Below are positions 10,841-21,811 of a DNA stretch of 64,000 bases, one piece after another. This stretch comes from Leucophora obtusa (taxonomy: Eukaryota > Arthropoda > Insecta > Diptera > Anthomyiidae). The notes under the pieces were generated by a model, which saw nothing but the letters and a program-made list of their open reading frames with translations, ran no database searches and had not been told where the DNA came from. Numbering within the stretch: the stretch's first letter is position 1; each line of letters begins with the position of its first letter. The position numbers and the translations under genes were made by a program. The stretch covers positions 93,595,246 through 93,659,245 of the forward strand of contig OX465298.1 in NCBI GenBank assembly GCA_949987735.1, given 5' to 3'.

Positions 10841-11010
10841 CCCAGTGTAGAAAATTATTACTAGATATGTGGTTATGTAAGTACTTTTCTTATTACATTT
10901 CTTATTACCTTTGTATGGCGATGTCGCGAAAAATAATGAGTTATGCTAGTTACCATTACCAAGTATGTAGTTACATAACCACATATCTGGTAATGATTTT
11001 CTACACTGGG
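10841..11010. mobile_element. 170-bp CCCAGTGTAGAAAA palindromic MITE
   Basis: Starts CCCAGTGTAGAAAATTATTA and ends TAATGATTTTCTACACTGGG; the arms extend inward through ATATGTGGTTATGTAA / TTACATAACCACATAT, so most of it can form a hairpin. TA precedes it; AA follows, so the TA duplication is not clean. Its right edge coincides with the start of segmental-duplication copy A, placing it in the intron of the RpL7-like gene fragment. Confidence 0.8.
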
Positions 11011-11074
11011 AAGTTTATTATCTTTATATTAATTTATATGTAGCAAAAATTAACTTCTATTTTGTTATCTACAG

Positions 11075-11186
11075 TTTTGTAGCCTACGTGAAGCTTGGAA
11101 GAATAGTGTCGGTATCCTTTAAGCGTGGAGGCGAATACGGCGATCGTGGTAATGGTATCAATGATTTAATAGCACGCAGTTTATAA
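11075..11186 (+). pseudogene. RpL7-like terminal exon, broken copy
   Basis: Follows a good acceptor (TTATCTACAG) and matches the exon at 21698-21811, but lacks two bases after TGGAAGAAT, which shifts the frame and removes the C-terminal reading. The upstream exon is absent: the intron is cut by the MITE ending at 11010. It is a dead duplicate of the RpL7-like last exon. Confidence 0.8.
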
Positions 11187-11895
11187 ATATATTTTTGTAA
11201 AATTTGACACTGTTACTTATAAACTAGAAAGTATTTTAGATGCTTTGACATGTCTTTTTCATATTTATGTGGTTTTTCATTTTAAATATCCGATTGAATG
11301 TAAACATGTATGGCTCTTCAATCACATATTTTTGGAATCAATTTTCCTAAAGACAAGTTAACAACAGAAATCCTTAGCCTGACATCTAAAAAATATAAAT
11401 GAAGAGAAAAATTTATAAATTTTACTCCTATGCTAGTTAATTTGATAGTTTCACATTTTAAGTCGTTTAAAACATGTTATTTTTCGCTGTTTACGCATCA
11501 ATTTATTAATTAAAGGAAATAACATTTGCCTACTTTTGTTAACTTTGAAACTCTTAATTTCTAATTATAATCTTTACAGCTGAGTTTCATACTGAAGACT
11601 TTAACTTCATTATTAAACAAAAGAAAATGTCAAGAAATTTGTGTACGAAACAACAAGAAATTATGGATTAACTAAAAGTAAACTCAAAAACCTACACGGT
11701 GGTTTTCATACTGAAGGTTTTTGAGTTAACCATTAGTTATTTAATTTGTTATTTCGTATATAATTTTTGACATTTTATCTTTCAATATCGTTCAGTTCAA
11801 GTTAAATTTAAATATGAAACCGAGCGTAATAGATAAATAATAAAATGTACCTACATTAATTTGGAATAAATGTGGGCATTTTTTTAATACTTTTA

Positions 11896-12033
11896 TGGTG
11901 GGTCTCATACTGTAAGTTTAACTTTAACTTAACTATAAACAAAAGAAAATTTCAAAAAAATGTACACAAAACAACAACAAATTTTTGGGTTAGCTATTAA
12001 CTAAAGTTTAAACCTGCAGTATGAGGCCCACCG
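11896..12033. mobile_element. 138-bp MITE with TTA duplication, only in copy A
   Basis: Termini are GGTGGGTCTCATACTG and CAGTATGAGGCCCACC, with TTA at 11893-11895 and 12034-12036. Copy B at about 22557-22570 reads straight through and is the empty site. TTA (TWA) targets indicate a PIF/Harbinger-type MITE. Related TTTCATACTGAAG motifs at about 11583 and 11708, shared by both copies, are probably an older insertion of the same group. Confidence 0.85.
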
Positions 12034-12733
12034 TTAAAAGTGAATACTTATAAAAATTTGCATTAAATGAATGTGTGACTTTCTTTTAAATACTTATATA
12101 TATTAATACTCCAAAAATTTTAATTAAATATGAATATCAATTTGATATTGATCTCAAAATCCTATTATTTAGTACATATATTTATAATAAATCTTTTTAT
12201 CTTTTTATATACATACATTCAATGTATCATTCATCTAAAAGTTATTTAAATTTTAAAACTTTACTTATAATTAAATCGTATTTAAAATTACATTTCATTT
12301 TATAACTAAAAAGAAATAAATTTTACAATTCGTAAGCATTTTTTATGGATTTTATTTTAGATTTTTTGGAAATAAAATACAGTATGCATACTAATATTTA
12401 GTATAAGTACTATTTTATTTCCATTTTAAATTTACAGAAATTTTACTAATATATAGTAAAGTTACTAATTTTTGCTTCTAAATGAATTTCACTAATATTT
12501 AGTAAGAAATTTGCCTAATTTTAGCAAATTGATTTCCATTATGAATATACTAAAATTATACTAAATTTTAGTAACTATTACAAATTTTTTCCACAACATT
12601 GACTTTACTAATAATTACAGACACATTTTGCTAAAATTAGCTAATCGGTCTGCTGGCCAAATATTAGTTAATTTTTTTGTAATATTACAGTTTTTTTTGT
12701 AACTTTTACAGACTTTTTTATTTGAGTGTACTA

Positions 12734-13856
12734 ATTATAAAGCCATAAAAAGTACCATAGTATATACATCAAAATATTTATGCCTTTTTGTATTCTTTAT
12801 TTCCGAATATCCAAAATCCCTTATAATTTAATTTAATATCACTCGATGTACCTAAATGTTCAATTTTGAGTTTCCAAGTATATACGAATTTCGAAAGGTC
12901 CTTCTGAAGGTGAGATTCTTATAAAAAACCCTAAACTCGAAAATAAATTATATTCGCTCTTTTCTCGGGAAACGCTTTTGGATTTTGAAGAGGATTTTAC
13001 GCGGATATAGAAAAATATTAGATTCACAATTTTTACTTGGAAAACTATTTAGTTAGGTTTTTTGTCTACACTAAAAAAAAAAGTTAGTATAAAAATTAGT
13101 AAAACGGTTTCCAATTTTATTATACTAGTATTATACTAATTTTTAGTATAAAGTTGTTTTTTAGTAAAATAATTTGGTATTCTCATTTTACAAATTACAG
13201 AATTTTTTACTAATTTGAGTTGCTAAATCTACAAATTTAATTTTACTAAATTTTAAAACCCGATTAGCTAAAATGAGCAAAAAAAAGCACTAATCTTTTT
13301 TATTTTGGAAATTTAAATTTTTTTTTTTTTTTTTTGAAAATATACACAACCTGATAGAAATTTTTGTTGCAATATGATTACCAGAAAACCAAGTTGTTTT
13401 TAAGCGTTTTTTTTCCATTTATAATAAAAATAGATTTGTTCTCTAAATTTTTTTGTTGTTTTTTCATGTTTATATTTCCACGTTTTTTTTTTTTTTGCTT
13501 TTTTCGAATATTTCTTTGCTATAAATACAAATTAGTTTGCAATTTTTTCAATATGTATTTTTATCATCCATATTCGTACACTCGGTGAAAAAAAGAGTTG
13601 TCATATTGATGAAACTGCTTGATAAATCAATCATCGGCAATAAATATGACGAAGCGTTTCATAAAGCAGATGATCTTTTTTATACGAAAATTGATGCCAA
13701 AACGTCTTTCAAATTAGTTCGTATTAACCGATAATTCGTCTTTAACCAAGTTTAGCTTAAAAGAATTTTACTGTAAATGATACAATTGTTTTCTATTCTA
13801 AAGCTGCCTACACACGAAGGAACATTCGTCACAAAATGCCCTTCGACCTATAGAAA
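12734..13856. other. AT-rich DNA with ACTAATTTTTAGTA motifs, no gene
   Basis: About 13066-13290 is dense in TTAGTATAAAAATTAGTA and ACTAATTTTTAGTATA motifs that resemble the distal end of the segmental duplication, suggesting a related AT-rich element. Poly-T and poly-A runs lie at 13318-13336. No coding sequence is supported; the F/Y-rich open frames are translations of T-rich DNA. Confidence 0.45.
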
Positions 13857-14703
13857 ATCAAGCATGCTGTACAGTATGCTGGACGGCTGTATGAATTTGA
13901 TCATGTAGTGTCTAATTTGACAGCTTGTCAAACATGTTGGACGAAAAACAAAATTTTTTGATTTTTCGGCAGGTTTGACAAACACGCTTTACAGTGTAAT
14001 GGAAAATATCATCAAACATTAGGGAATTTTACATTTTTAATAAGTTATTTTGTGACAAGAAAGGGATAACGTTAATAAAAAAACTAAAAAATGGAAAAAC
14101 AGAAGAAAAAAAATTAAATTCAAAGAAAAAAATTAAAAAAATAATTTCGTCATTATCATCCGCTGTGTTAATTTTGTGTTTTTGAAGGTACATTTTACAG
14201 CATGCTTGACCGTGTATTTGATCGTATAAAGTCCGCTTATGTCAATAGCGGCCTATATACGAGCAAGCATGCTGTCCAGCTTGTTTGACAAACAAAAAAT
14301 GGTTTTTGGTATACACGGACAAGCATGCTGTAAAACTTTACTTCAAAACCACAAAATCAACACAGCGGATGATAATGACGAAATTATTTTTATTAATTTT
14401 TTTCTTGGAATTTCAGTTTTGAATTTCTGTTTTTGCATTTTTTAGTTTATTTTAGGGTGTGCGATTAATCGATTAATCAAACTTCCTGATTAATCAAAAT
14501 TCTGATTAATCAATTAATCGATTATTCAATAATTTTGATTAATCAAAAACATAAACGGTAAAGCGTGTTTGTCAAACTTGCCGAAAAATCAAAAAATTTT
14601 GTTTTTCGTCCAACATGCTTGACAAACCGTCAAATTAGACATTACATGGTCAAATTCATGCAGCCGGCCAGCATACTGTACAACATACTTGGAAGTCTAT
14701 ATG
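13857..14703. mobile_element. Foldback element with two nested palindromes
   Basis: Outer arms 13857-14003 and about 14557-14703 are inverted copies (GTTGGACGAAAAACAAAATT and TTTGACAAACACGCTTTAC blocks). Inner arms about 14125-14215 and 14310-14400 are a second inverted pair (CAGCATGCTTG and TTAATTTTGTGTTTTTG / CACAAAATCAACACAG). No transposase. Ends and TSD are uncertain; AGCGGCC occurs at 14247 and, inverted, near 14703. The short open frame at 14239-14445 is a by-product. Confidence 0.7.
14455..14550. repeat. GATTAATCAA palindrome cluster
   Basis: Six or more copies of ATTAATC/GATTAAT in about 95 bp, starting TAGGGTGTGCGATTAATCGA. It is located in the right half of the foldback between the inner and outer arms. 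Short palindromic motif clusters of this type are found inside small hAT elements; the TAGGG start fits, but a right terminus was not identified. Confidence 0.5.
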
Positions 14704-15882
14704 GCCGCTAATGTATCGTGTTGACCACAGATTAATACCAGATGTGAAACTAATGACAGGTGTCAAAAAAGTATTCTCGAACCGTATGGTTTTGTTTACA
14801 TGGAAGTCAAGTCAAGAGGGAGATAACAATATAAAACATATATACATTTTGTATTGCGCAGTTTTTGTATATATCTGTCTCTTTTTAGATTATTGTGCTT
14901 TATCTTTTGTGTTTTTCTTAAATTTTTGCGTTTTGTTTTGCTAACTTTCTGTCGGCCATATTGCCCAAATCAACTGATTCATATCTGGTATAATTTGTGG
15001 TATTGACATTCGGGTTATCAAAATTTTTTGATATTTTGTGTTTCCTAACTCAATTTTCCATCGTGTGTATCGATGTTACTGTTTTTGCTGTTTTAGTTCA
15101 TTAAGAGCAGTCGTACTGGGAGGTGCTTTTGTAATTGCGCATTATGGCGACAATTACAAATAATGAAAACTGCATTAATTTTATAAATGAATATAAACAT
15201 TTACAGACAATTAGGAAAAAAATCCTTAAATATAAATTGTAACAAAATATTGACCAGTTTTCCATTAAACATATATAATATAAACAACTGTAAATTGCAC
15301 GCGTGCTAACCCGGTGTCTTCAAATGCAATAAATTATATGATATGAAATGTCAAAACCATTGCAGCGAAACGTCAAAATGATATCAAAGGAGAAACCTTG
15401 ACCATTTCATGGATAAGAAATATCATAGATTTTTTTCGAAAAACAACAAATTTTATGACACATTAATATTTACCGACAAATAATAAAAAAAATAAACACT
15501 TTTCCATTCTTTTTTACCAAATTTTTTGTTGTTTTTCTATTACAAAATTAAAATGAAAACTAAAAGTGACATTTGATCTCTGGCATCACTGCAAGAGCCG
15601 ATTGCATGTCAGCGATATGATGTTTGTATTAATTTTATTGTGCATAGGCTACCCAGCAAAATATTGGTAATGACACCTCATTGCTATCTGCATTACCAAA
15701 AATGATATATCATTACCTTTTGCATTATTTTATAATATAAAATAATGACTTCCTAATAACGACCTATTGTATTCATTGTTTCTAAATATAAAATAATGAC
15801 TTACTCGTAATAGTTTAAATAAGTTCTTTTTACACAGTTAAATTTTATACATTTTTATTTATTATATGTAAATATGTTTTAT
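14704..15882. other. No gene; TA-CCCAGCAAAAT terminus at 15652
   Basis: Coding sequence is not supported. At 15652 the sequence CCCAGCAAAATATTGGTAAT follows TA and resembles the end at 859; the inverted form GATTTTGCTGGG followed by TA ends at 20312. These could be two ends of one large element enclosing 15883-19953, but only the short terminus matches, so they are noted as unpaired. Confidence 0.45.
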
Positions 15883-17569
15883 CCCTGCGGGAAATGAAGG
15901 GTCGATTGATCCAAAGTGACAAATCTGTGACAGGTGAATAGGGGACATGTTACAAAACTGATGTAAACAAAAATTTCGGTGCATCAAAAAGTGGTAATTG
16001 CAGCAAAATATTCAACCACGTGACTATTGAAATGGATACCAAACATTAACTGGTTCATTTTGGATATATCATATAACTGGAGAAAAAGTATCATAACCTC
16101 AAATTGACAAAAGTTACTAGTACCGTTAAAGCTGAAGTAGTGATGTAACACAGAACAGGTGCAATATAGTATTGGATGTGTATGAAAAAATGACAATAGG
16201 TACCGTAAAACCCTATCCCGTGACTGTTACAAAGTTCACATAATACTTAACTTTTTGGCCACAGAAATGATGACATAATACTAAACTACGAGTAGTTGAA
16301 AAATATTGTTCGGATACAAGTATGCATAATAGAGTGTCAATGACAAGCAAAACAAACTGTTCAGTGACTGACTGAAAAGCTGTACAACCCTTTTGGATTT
16401 ATTTGCAAACACTTCGGGGATGTTATACTTGCAGAGAAGCCTACATGGCTTTGCAAGTTGTTTAGGGAAAAAATTGAAAATGTAATGAATATTTTTAGAG
16501 AAAATACAAAATAAATAAAATATGTAAAAAGTAATTTTTTATTGGATATTTTGATTGCCGGTTCTTTTCTCTAATCGTTGGTGAAATTTTATTTAAATAT
16601 TCCTAAAAGTGTTAACAGAATAAATCAAAAGAAAATGTTTTATAATACCGATATTACCAGTATAAAATAGAGAGTATTCTAAAAAAATCACTAGAGAAGC
16701 TTAAATCACTGACCCATTCGACTAAAATAGGTACATCACATCTGTATTTGCAAAAATTAATTAAAGAGAAGATTAAATTTATGTTTTTTTAAATAGATTA
16801 ATGGAAGAGTTTTTTTAAATATGCTATTCCCAATTTTATAGAAATAACTAAAAACTAGCTCAAAATGACTTGAAAACTAGTTTAGTGTTGAATTCAAAAA
16901 TGGTCTTTGTAAACTTCGTACATATTTTTTTATACGTAAACTTAACAGGGTTTTACTTAAAATCTGTGCCCAGATTCTATAATACGATAGACGATTATCG
17001 TACAATTTTCAAAGTTTAATAACAAGCATATTGCATCAAATTTTTAAAATATTGTAAAACATGTGGTGAAAGACAGCAATTTTGCATCACATATTTCAAC
17101 ATTTTTGTAGGTAACATCTTTAAAATGTTGGAAATTTAACATCGAAAAGTTGAAGATAATCGTCAGTTTTTTTATAGAATCCATAGCATGTTGCAAAAAC
17201 GATCAAGTCAGTTAAGAAAAAAACTACTGAACCGATTTCCAAATGTTGTTTTTGCGTGAAAAAAAAAAATTACTCGAACTCTAAAGGCCTTAAATTGTAA
17301 ATAAAATTGAGAAACTGAATAATTTTTACTTTTATAAGAAAGACAAAATCCAAACAAACTGCATAAGATGAAAATTTCGGCAAAATCAGAGTTCTCACTT
17401 GGGAGACTCCTTTGGAGACACTCTTTCACATGTTGATGTGAAAGAGTTTTGCCTTCAACATTGAGATTGTGTCAAGGGATTTTGTGTTTGAAATAGCAAT
17501 GGATTTTGTGTTTTACTTGAAAGGCCTATGAATGACATTATTTGTGGATTATGACACCGTTTAAATGAA

Positions 17570-17825
17570 CGCCGCGGCTTCGCCAGGGAGTGCACATCCG
17601 ATAGCCCAATTAAATTTGAGCAAAGGCACGGGTTATGCAGACAGCGGTTGTTTGTGACTTATTGGCATAAACATGCGACATGATGGAACCTCACAAGAAC
17701 AAGTCTAAAGCGGTCAAACCGCACGATTTCGGTTACTAGTTAAAGTCGCTATGTGGCACTAGCGCCGCCTGTTGGAACCACATGTCGTTCATATCCATAT
17801 CATCCAATTTTGGCCAAAGAAATCA
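17570..17825 (-). pseudogene. Relic of IS630/Tc1-mariner-type transposase
   Basis: Read on the minus strand, LDDMDMNDMWFQQ matches the catalytic region of insect mariner-like transposases (family pattern LDDMDxxDMWFQQDGAxxH). After frame changes, DLFL-GSIMSHVYANK corresponds to the later PLDYFLWG-xK-xVY-NKP region. Stops and frameshifts interrupt it and the N-terminus is absent, so it is inactive. It lies inside the 15883-19953 region. The family call rests on these two blocks in the right order and spacing. Confidence 0.7.
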
Positions 17826-18286
17826 TCATAATGTGATAATTACCTCTGAAAAGGAGATAACCATAGGAATTTTCTAATTGAGAAATATATTGCTCATGTA
17901 TTAGTTAATTCTGATTCTTCCGATTACAAAACATTCATTGTGTAGGTTAGATTGACAAAACTGCAAAAACTCATCGATGTGTCGACCATGGTGTGCCTCG
18001 TTAAGAGATGATGCTACGGGTCGTAGCCTGTGTAGAGAGTTGCCGGTTTGATTCTCGGTCATGGAATGCAGAAAAAGTGTTTCACATAGAGACAATTTAA
18101 CGATTAAAAATACTTTGATCAATTCAAACATAAACTTCTTCCTGTAAATGAACTATAAAAAATTGTATTTTATATTCGTAACGTATATAAAATTGTTCAG
18201 AATTTGTGCAGAAACCCTGAAAAGAAACTTGAAATTTTTAGGGACCTATAAACGTCATTCCATTTTGCCGAAATTTGATACGATGT

Positions 18287-18445
18287 ATTTACGACTGACG
18301 GACGGACGAACATCGCCAAATCGACTCAAAACGCGATTCTGAGTAAACCGGTACACTAATAGGTTGGTCTAGGTACAATATTTTTTGGTGTTACAAACAG
18401 CAGTATAAACTTATTTTACCCTGTCGAAGTAGTGGTGTATGGTGT
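18287..18445 (+). repeat. Dipteran GACGGACGG...TACCCT repeat tail
   Basis: Contains ACGGACGGACGAACATCG, AAATCGACTC, TTTTTTGGTGTTACAAAC and CTTATTTTACCCTGTCG in the order seen at 60150-60345 (and 61640-61835), and more loosely at 63655-63815. I recognise this arrangement from many fly genomes as the end of old interspersed repeats. It encodes nothing. Confidence 0.6.
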
Positions 18446-18544
18446 AACTAGTATATCTTAACTTTTAAGTTAAAATTTATTTGTATACTTTGATATATTT
18501 GTTAGAACATTGTTCTACCTCAAGTTCAAGTTCGAATATGATAT

Positions 18545-18690
18545 TTTGAAACAACAAATAAAATCTAATATTACAATATCGTATTCGAATTTGGACTTGA
18601 GGTAGAACAATATTCTAACTAAATATATGAAAATCTATTTGAAAGTCCGGAAAAACAATTTTTGTATTTTTGATGCAAAAATTAAAATAA
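18545..18690. repeat. Dispersed repeat, third copy
   Basis: TTGAAACAACAAATAAAATC through TTTGGACTTGAGGTAGAACA to AAAGTCCGGAAAAACAATTT matches 1025-1140 and 6238-6390. Copies extend variably at the ends and no TIR or TSD is clear. Confidence 0.6.
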
Positions 18691-18746
18691 TTTATATGTA
18701 TAGCTTATAAACTTAACTAAATTGAATTATAATCATGAGTTAATAG

Positions 18747-19145
18747 GGGTGTTATGGTTAGCGCGTTGGACTGTTACACGTGAGGTTGCGGGTTCGAGCC
18801 CCAACCAAGGCAACATCAATTTATGAAAACTAGTAATATGTATGAGTTTTTTCTATCCCTCATGCATATCGCAGCGTCCTCCTTCGGTGTTCCCATAGCA
18901 CTTAACCCCACCAGGGCTATGAACTAAAAAGCTTCAACAAAGTTCGCCAACTCACCGTCAGATGGCGCGCAACAACTGTTCTAAAATTCAACATCTCGCG
19001 CAACTACAGTGTTGCCATATTTGAAGCCCTTCATCTTTCACCACCTTTCACTTCTTCTCTATCCCCTTTCCAAAGGAAGCAACGCGTTAATTAATAGGAA
19101 GAATTTCCCGAGTGTTGCTTCTCTTCAAAAAAAAAAAAAAAAAAA
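18747..19145 (+). mobile_element. tRNA-Asn-derived SINE, copy 1
   Basis: The head GGTTAGCGCGTTGGACTGTT...AGGTTGCGGGTTCGAGCCCC is a close relative of tRNA-Asn(GTT), with the D-arm, a GTT anticodon in a CTGTTAC loop and the B box recognisable, but the first dozen bases are lost. The body (CATCGCAGCGTCCTCC-type block, CCATCAGATGGCGCGCAAC-type block, CAGTGTTGCCATATTTGAAG) continues for about 330 bp and ends in a poly-A run. It closely matches 36512-36923 throughout, differing mainly by small indels. Confidence 0.85.
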
Positions 19146-19953
19146 CGCGTATTCTACTCGTAAACTGTGTAAACTTGGTATGTTTATGAGTTTAATATCA
19201 AAATCCATACATGAAAAATATGTTTATGTTTATACAAGGTTTACATGAAATTTACGAGTTTATATCAAAACCCCTAATATTTATGTTTTTGGTATTTATT
19301 TGAAAACAATAAACTATTATTTTAAATAATTTTTTGTGACTTTGTGATGATTTAAAAACAGATTCGGTGACTTGTGATTTTACGTAAGTTCAGTGACTGG
19401 ATCCTTCTATGTTCTTCCAGCACCCGTACTTTTTATGACACATGGTGAATAATAAGTGACATGTGAAATGTCAATTAGTTTCAGTTAGTCCTGTGACTTG
19501 TTAACTTAGAGCAGTATAATGATTTGTCACGAAAATATTTTTTTGTACTAGTTCAGCAACAACACACATATTGACTAATATGTGACTAGTTTTTTAACAA
19601 ATATTTTTCATTAGTTTTGTGATATGTGCACTTAAACCAGTCACGTGATATTTTATTTGGCACTAGTTTCGGTACATATCACATAATGTATAACATGTGA
19701 CTACTTCCGTATTAGATAATTTTAACTTGTTATATTGCATACTCTCTTAAACCAGTAGTGTGATATGTTATAATCGACAAGCTTTGCGGCAAGTCACAAG
19801 TAGCCCAAAAGGTGGAAATTGCCACCTCCTATGACAAGCCCATGTTAAAGTTGCCGGTTACTTTCATATCAAAAAAACCGAATCGAGGACCGGTAACTCC
19901 CACAAAGTTCCAGTCACGTGACCAGCTCTGTGACTGATCCATTTCCCGTAGGG

Positions 19954-20649
19954 ATGTTTAAATTTTTATGACGAGTCCTAAAATTACACACAAGAGAAAA
20001 CTTAAATTTTTCTGAATGTATTTCCTTAAGCTAATAGTATTTGCTTAACTCCTTATTTTTAAGAATCAAGTAAGCAATCGGATAACCACTTATAATTCAA
20101 CTTTTTGTAAGCATGTGTGTAACCACTTATTATTCAAAATCTCATAACTACTTATTTCTCATTTTTTCGTAAGCGAGCGGGTAAGCGTGACTACTTATAA
20201 AAACGACCACGCCAAACAAAAATAATGAGTTTAGATGCCAAAAAATAAGTTGTGCGGAGCTATGAATTGCTATTATATAACCACTTATTTGGTAATGAAA
20301 GATTTTGCTGGGTAATAGCGTCAGAAAATTACAATTTTATTAAAAATTTTAAATTATTAAGAAAAACATTAAATTCTGTAATAAAATTAATAAGAAAGGG
20401 ATACAAATTTTCTATGACTAAAAAAAATAACGAAATAAACGATTGAACGAAATGAACGATTGAACGAAAAGAACGAATAATGGTGAACGATGTCATATCG
20501 TTCAATGAACTGAACCGTTCAAATGAACTAGTTCGTTCATGAACGACACAACTCTAAGCACGCGGGTTTTCAACAAAAACATTCGGTAGTGTTCTGATAG
20601 TTAAAAAAATAAAGTGAATTAAAATAATAACTTGTAAAAATCAATAACA
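19954..20649. other. Intergenic; GAACGA cluster and CCCAGCAAAAT right end
   Basis: About 20010-20312 contains AAGTGGTTA/TAACCACTTA motifs and ends GATTTTGCTGGG before TA, the inverse of the ends at 859 and 15652. About 20430-20560 is a cluster of GAACGA/CGTTC motifs (GTTCGTTCATGAACGACAC), the signature interior of small hAT elements, ending near ACAACTCT. The broken wds copy starts directly after. No coding sequence is supported. Confidence 0.5.
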
Positions 20650-21451
20650 ATGGTACATATTGGACCAGTACATGGTGGTCATCCTGGGGTACTTGCTCCA
20701 CAACATATGCCCACCGCACCCAGTGGTCCTAATACTCTTCAAACATCATCTTCGACCGGAACAACATCCTCATCTTCAAATAAATCGTCTTTATCCGTAA
20801 AACCCAATTATACTTTAAAGTTTACTTTGGCTGGTCATACCAAGGCAGTATCAGCTGTTTTCACCCAATGGGGAATGGTTGCCGAGTTCATGTGAGTACC
20901 AGAAGTGGGAAAAGAAATAATTTCGAAATTTTATGAATTGACCTGTCTCGGCCGTTCATTTTAATCGTGATGGTTCGTTAATTGTCTCTTCTAGCTATGT
21001 TGGCTTATGTCGTATTTGGGATACAGCCAGTGGTCAGTGTTTGAAGACTTTAATAGATGATGGCAAGTATATATTGGCGGCTACTTTGGATAATTCTTTG
21101 AAATTATTGGACTATTCAAAAGGAAAATGTTTAAAAACCTACACTGGACGTAAAAATGAAAAATATTGTATTTTTGCAAATTTTTCAGTAACTGGAGGAA
21201 ATGTTAGTTAAAGGCAAGAATTTTTTTTATCTATAAATTTGTTTTAAATGTTTGTAATATTTTTTTGTGGGTTGTTTCCGGCAGTTAATATGGTTTACAT
21301 CTGGAATCTACAATCGAAAGAGGTGGTCCAGAAATGACAGGGTCACACCGACACTGTGTTGTATACTGCTTGTCATCCAACAGAGAATATTATTGCTTCG
21401 GAGGCTTTAGAAAATAACAAAACCATAAAATTATGGAAAATCGATATATAA
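20650..21451 (+). pseudogene. wds: Broken wds/WDR5 copy (COMPASS WD40 subunit)
   Basis: wds (WDR5) is the seven-bladed WD40 scaffold of histone H3K4 methyltransferase complexes. Positions 20650-20870 give the N-terminal tail (MVHIGPVHGGHPGVL...) and the start of blade 1 (YTLKFTLAGHTKAVSAV). A frameshift and a stop follow, and blades 1-4 are missing. Reading resumes at about 20941 with VSAVHFNRDGSLIVSSS (blade 5), then KYILAATLDNSLKLL and GKCLKTYTG (blade 6, with an internal deletion), an 80-bp noncoding interruption after about 21198, and MVYIWNLQSKEVVQK to the stop (blade 7). A stop lies inside blade 7. About a third of the protein is missing, so it cannot make a propeller. No poly-A tail is seen and the interruption may be an intron, so a DNA-level copy is more likely than a retrocopy. 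Confidence 0.9.
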
Positions 21452-21454
21452 TTT

Positions 21455-21811
21455 TACAATTACATATGGTTATCCCAATATTGGTACCATACGTGAATTG
21501 GTATTTAAAAAGGTTTTGCTCGTATCAATGGCAAAAAATCACCCATTATTTGTTTGGAAGATATTATTCATGAGATATTTACAGTGGGTACAAAGGTTCA
21601 AGCTGTTAGTGAATTTATGTGTGCATTTTTAGTAAGTTTATTGTCTTTATATTAATTTATATGTAGCAAAAATTAACTTCTATTTTTTTATCTACAGTTT
21701 TGTAGCCCACGTGAAGCTTGGAAGAATAAAGTGTCGGTATCCTTTAAGCGTGGAGGCGAATACGGCGATCGTGGTAATGGTATCAATGATTTAATAGCAC
21801 GCAGTTTATAA
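21455..21811 (+). pseudogene. 3' part of RpL7-like (RPL7L1-type) gene joined to wds
   Basis: Right after the wds stop the sequence reads TYGYPNIGTIRELVFK, the conserved L7 region, then after a one-base deletion INGKKSPIICLEDIIHEIFT. The exon ends at 21631; the intron 21632-21697 has GTAAGT and TTATCTACAG; the terminal exon 21698-21811 reads WKNKVSVSFKRGGEYGDR...LIARSL and stop, with the GGxxGxR motif of the L7 C-terminus. It differs from canonical RpL7 (NHYxxGGDFGNRE) and resembles the nucleolar RPL7-like paralogue (fly CG5317 type), assigned from memory. The upstream exons are replaced by wds sequence. The terminal exon itself is intact. Confidence 0.75.

Larger units (their letters stand above)
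11011..12733. repeat. Segmental duplication, copy A
   Basis: Collinear with 21634-24213 once the insertions in each are removed. It carries the 3' part of an intron, the last exon and downstream sequence of an RpL7-like gene. Copy-specific differences include the MITE at 11896-12033 (absent from B) and the absence of the 949-bp hAT element (present in B). The distal 330 bp are rich in ACTAATATTTAGTA and TTTTGTAATATTACAG motifs. Identity is high by eye, with scattered substitutions and small indels. Confidence 0.85.
15883..19953. mobile_element. 4-kb TIR region, CCCTRCGGGAAATG ends
   Basis: The left end has CCCTGCGGGAAATG followed by a GATCCAAAGTGAC / CTGTGAC block; the right end is inverted as GTGACTGATCCATTTCCCGT then AGGG. 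Both flanking regions are rich in GTGAC/GTCAC motifs (for example about 19330-19940). The middle carries unrelated relics: a mariner-type transposase piece, a dipteran repeat tail, a dispersed repeat and a SINE. It may be one element filled with insertions or two related elements in opposite orientation. Confidence 0.55.

Noticed and set aside
18001..18060. GCCGGTTTGATTCTCGGTC as a tRNA T-arm.
   Set aside because: No D-arm at the right distance and no acceptor pairing.
20650..20895. Functional short wds isoform.
   Set aside because: The frame shifts after the first residues of blade 1 and ends in a short nonsense tail; blades 1-4 are missing from the locus.
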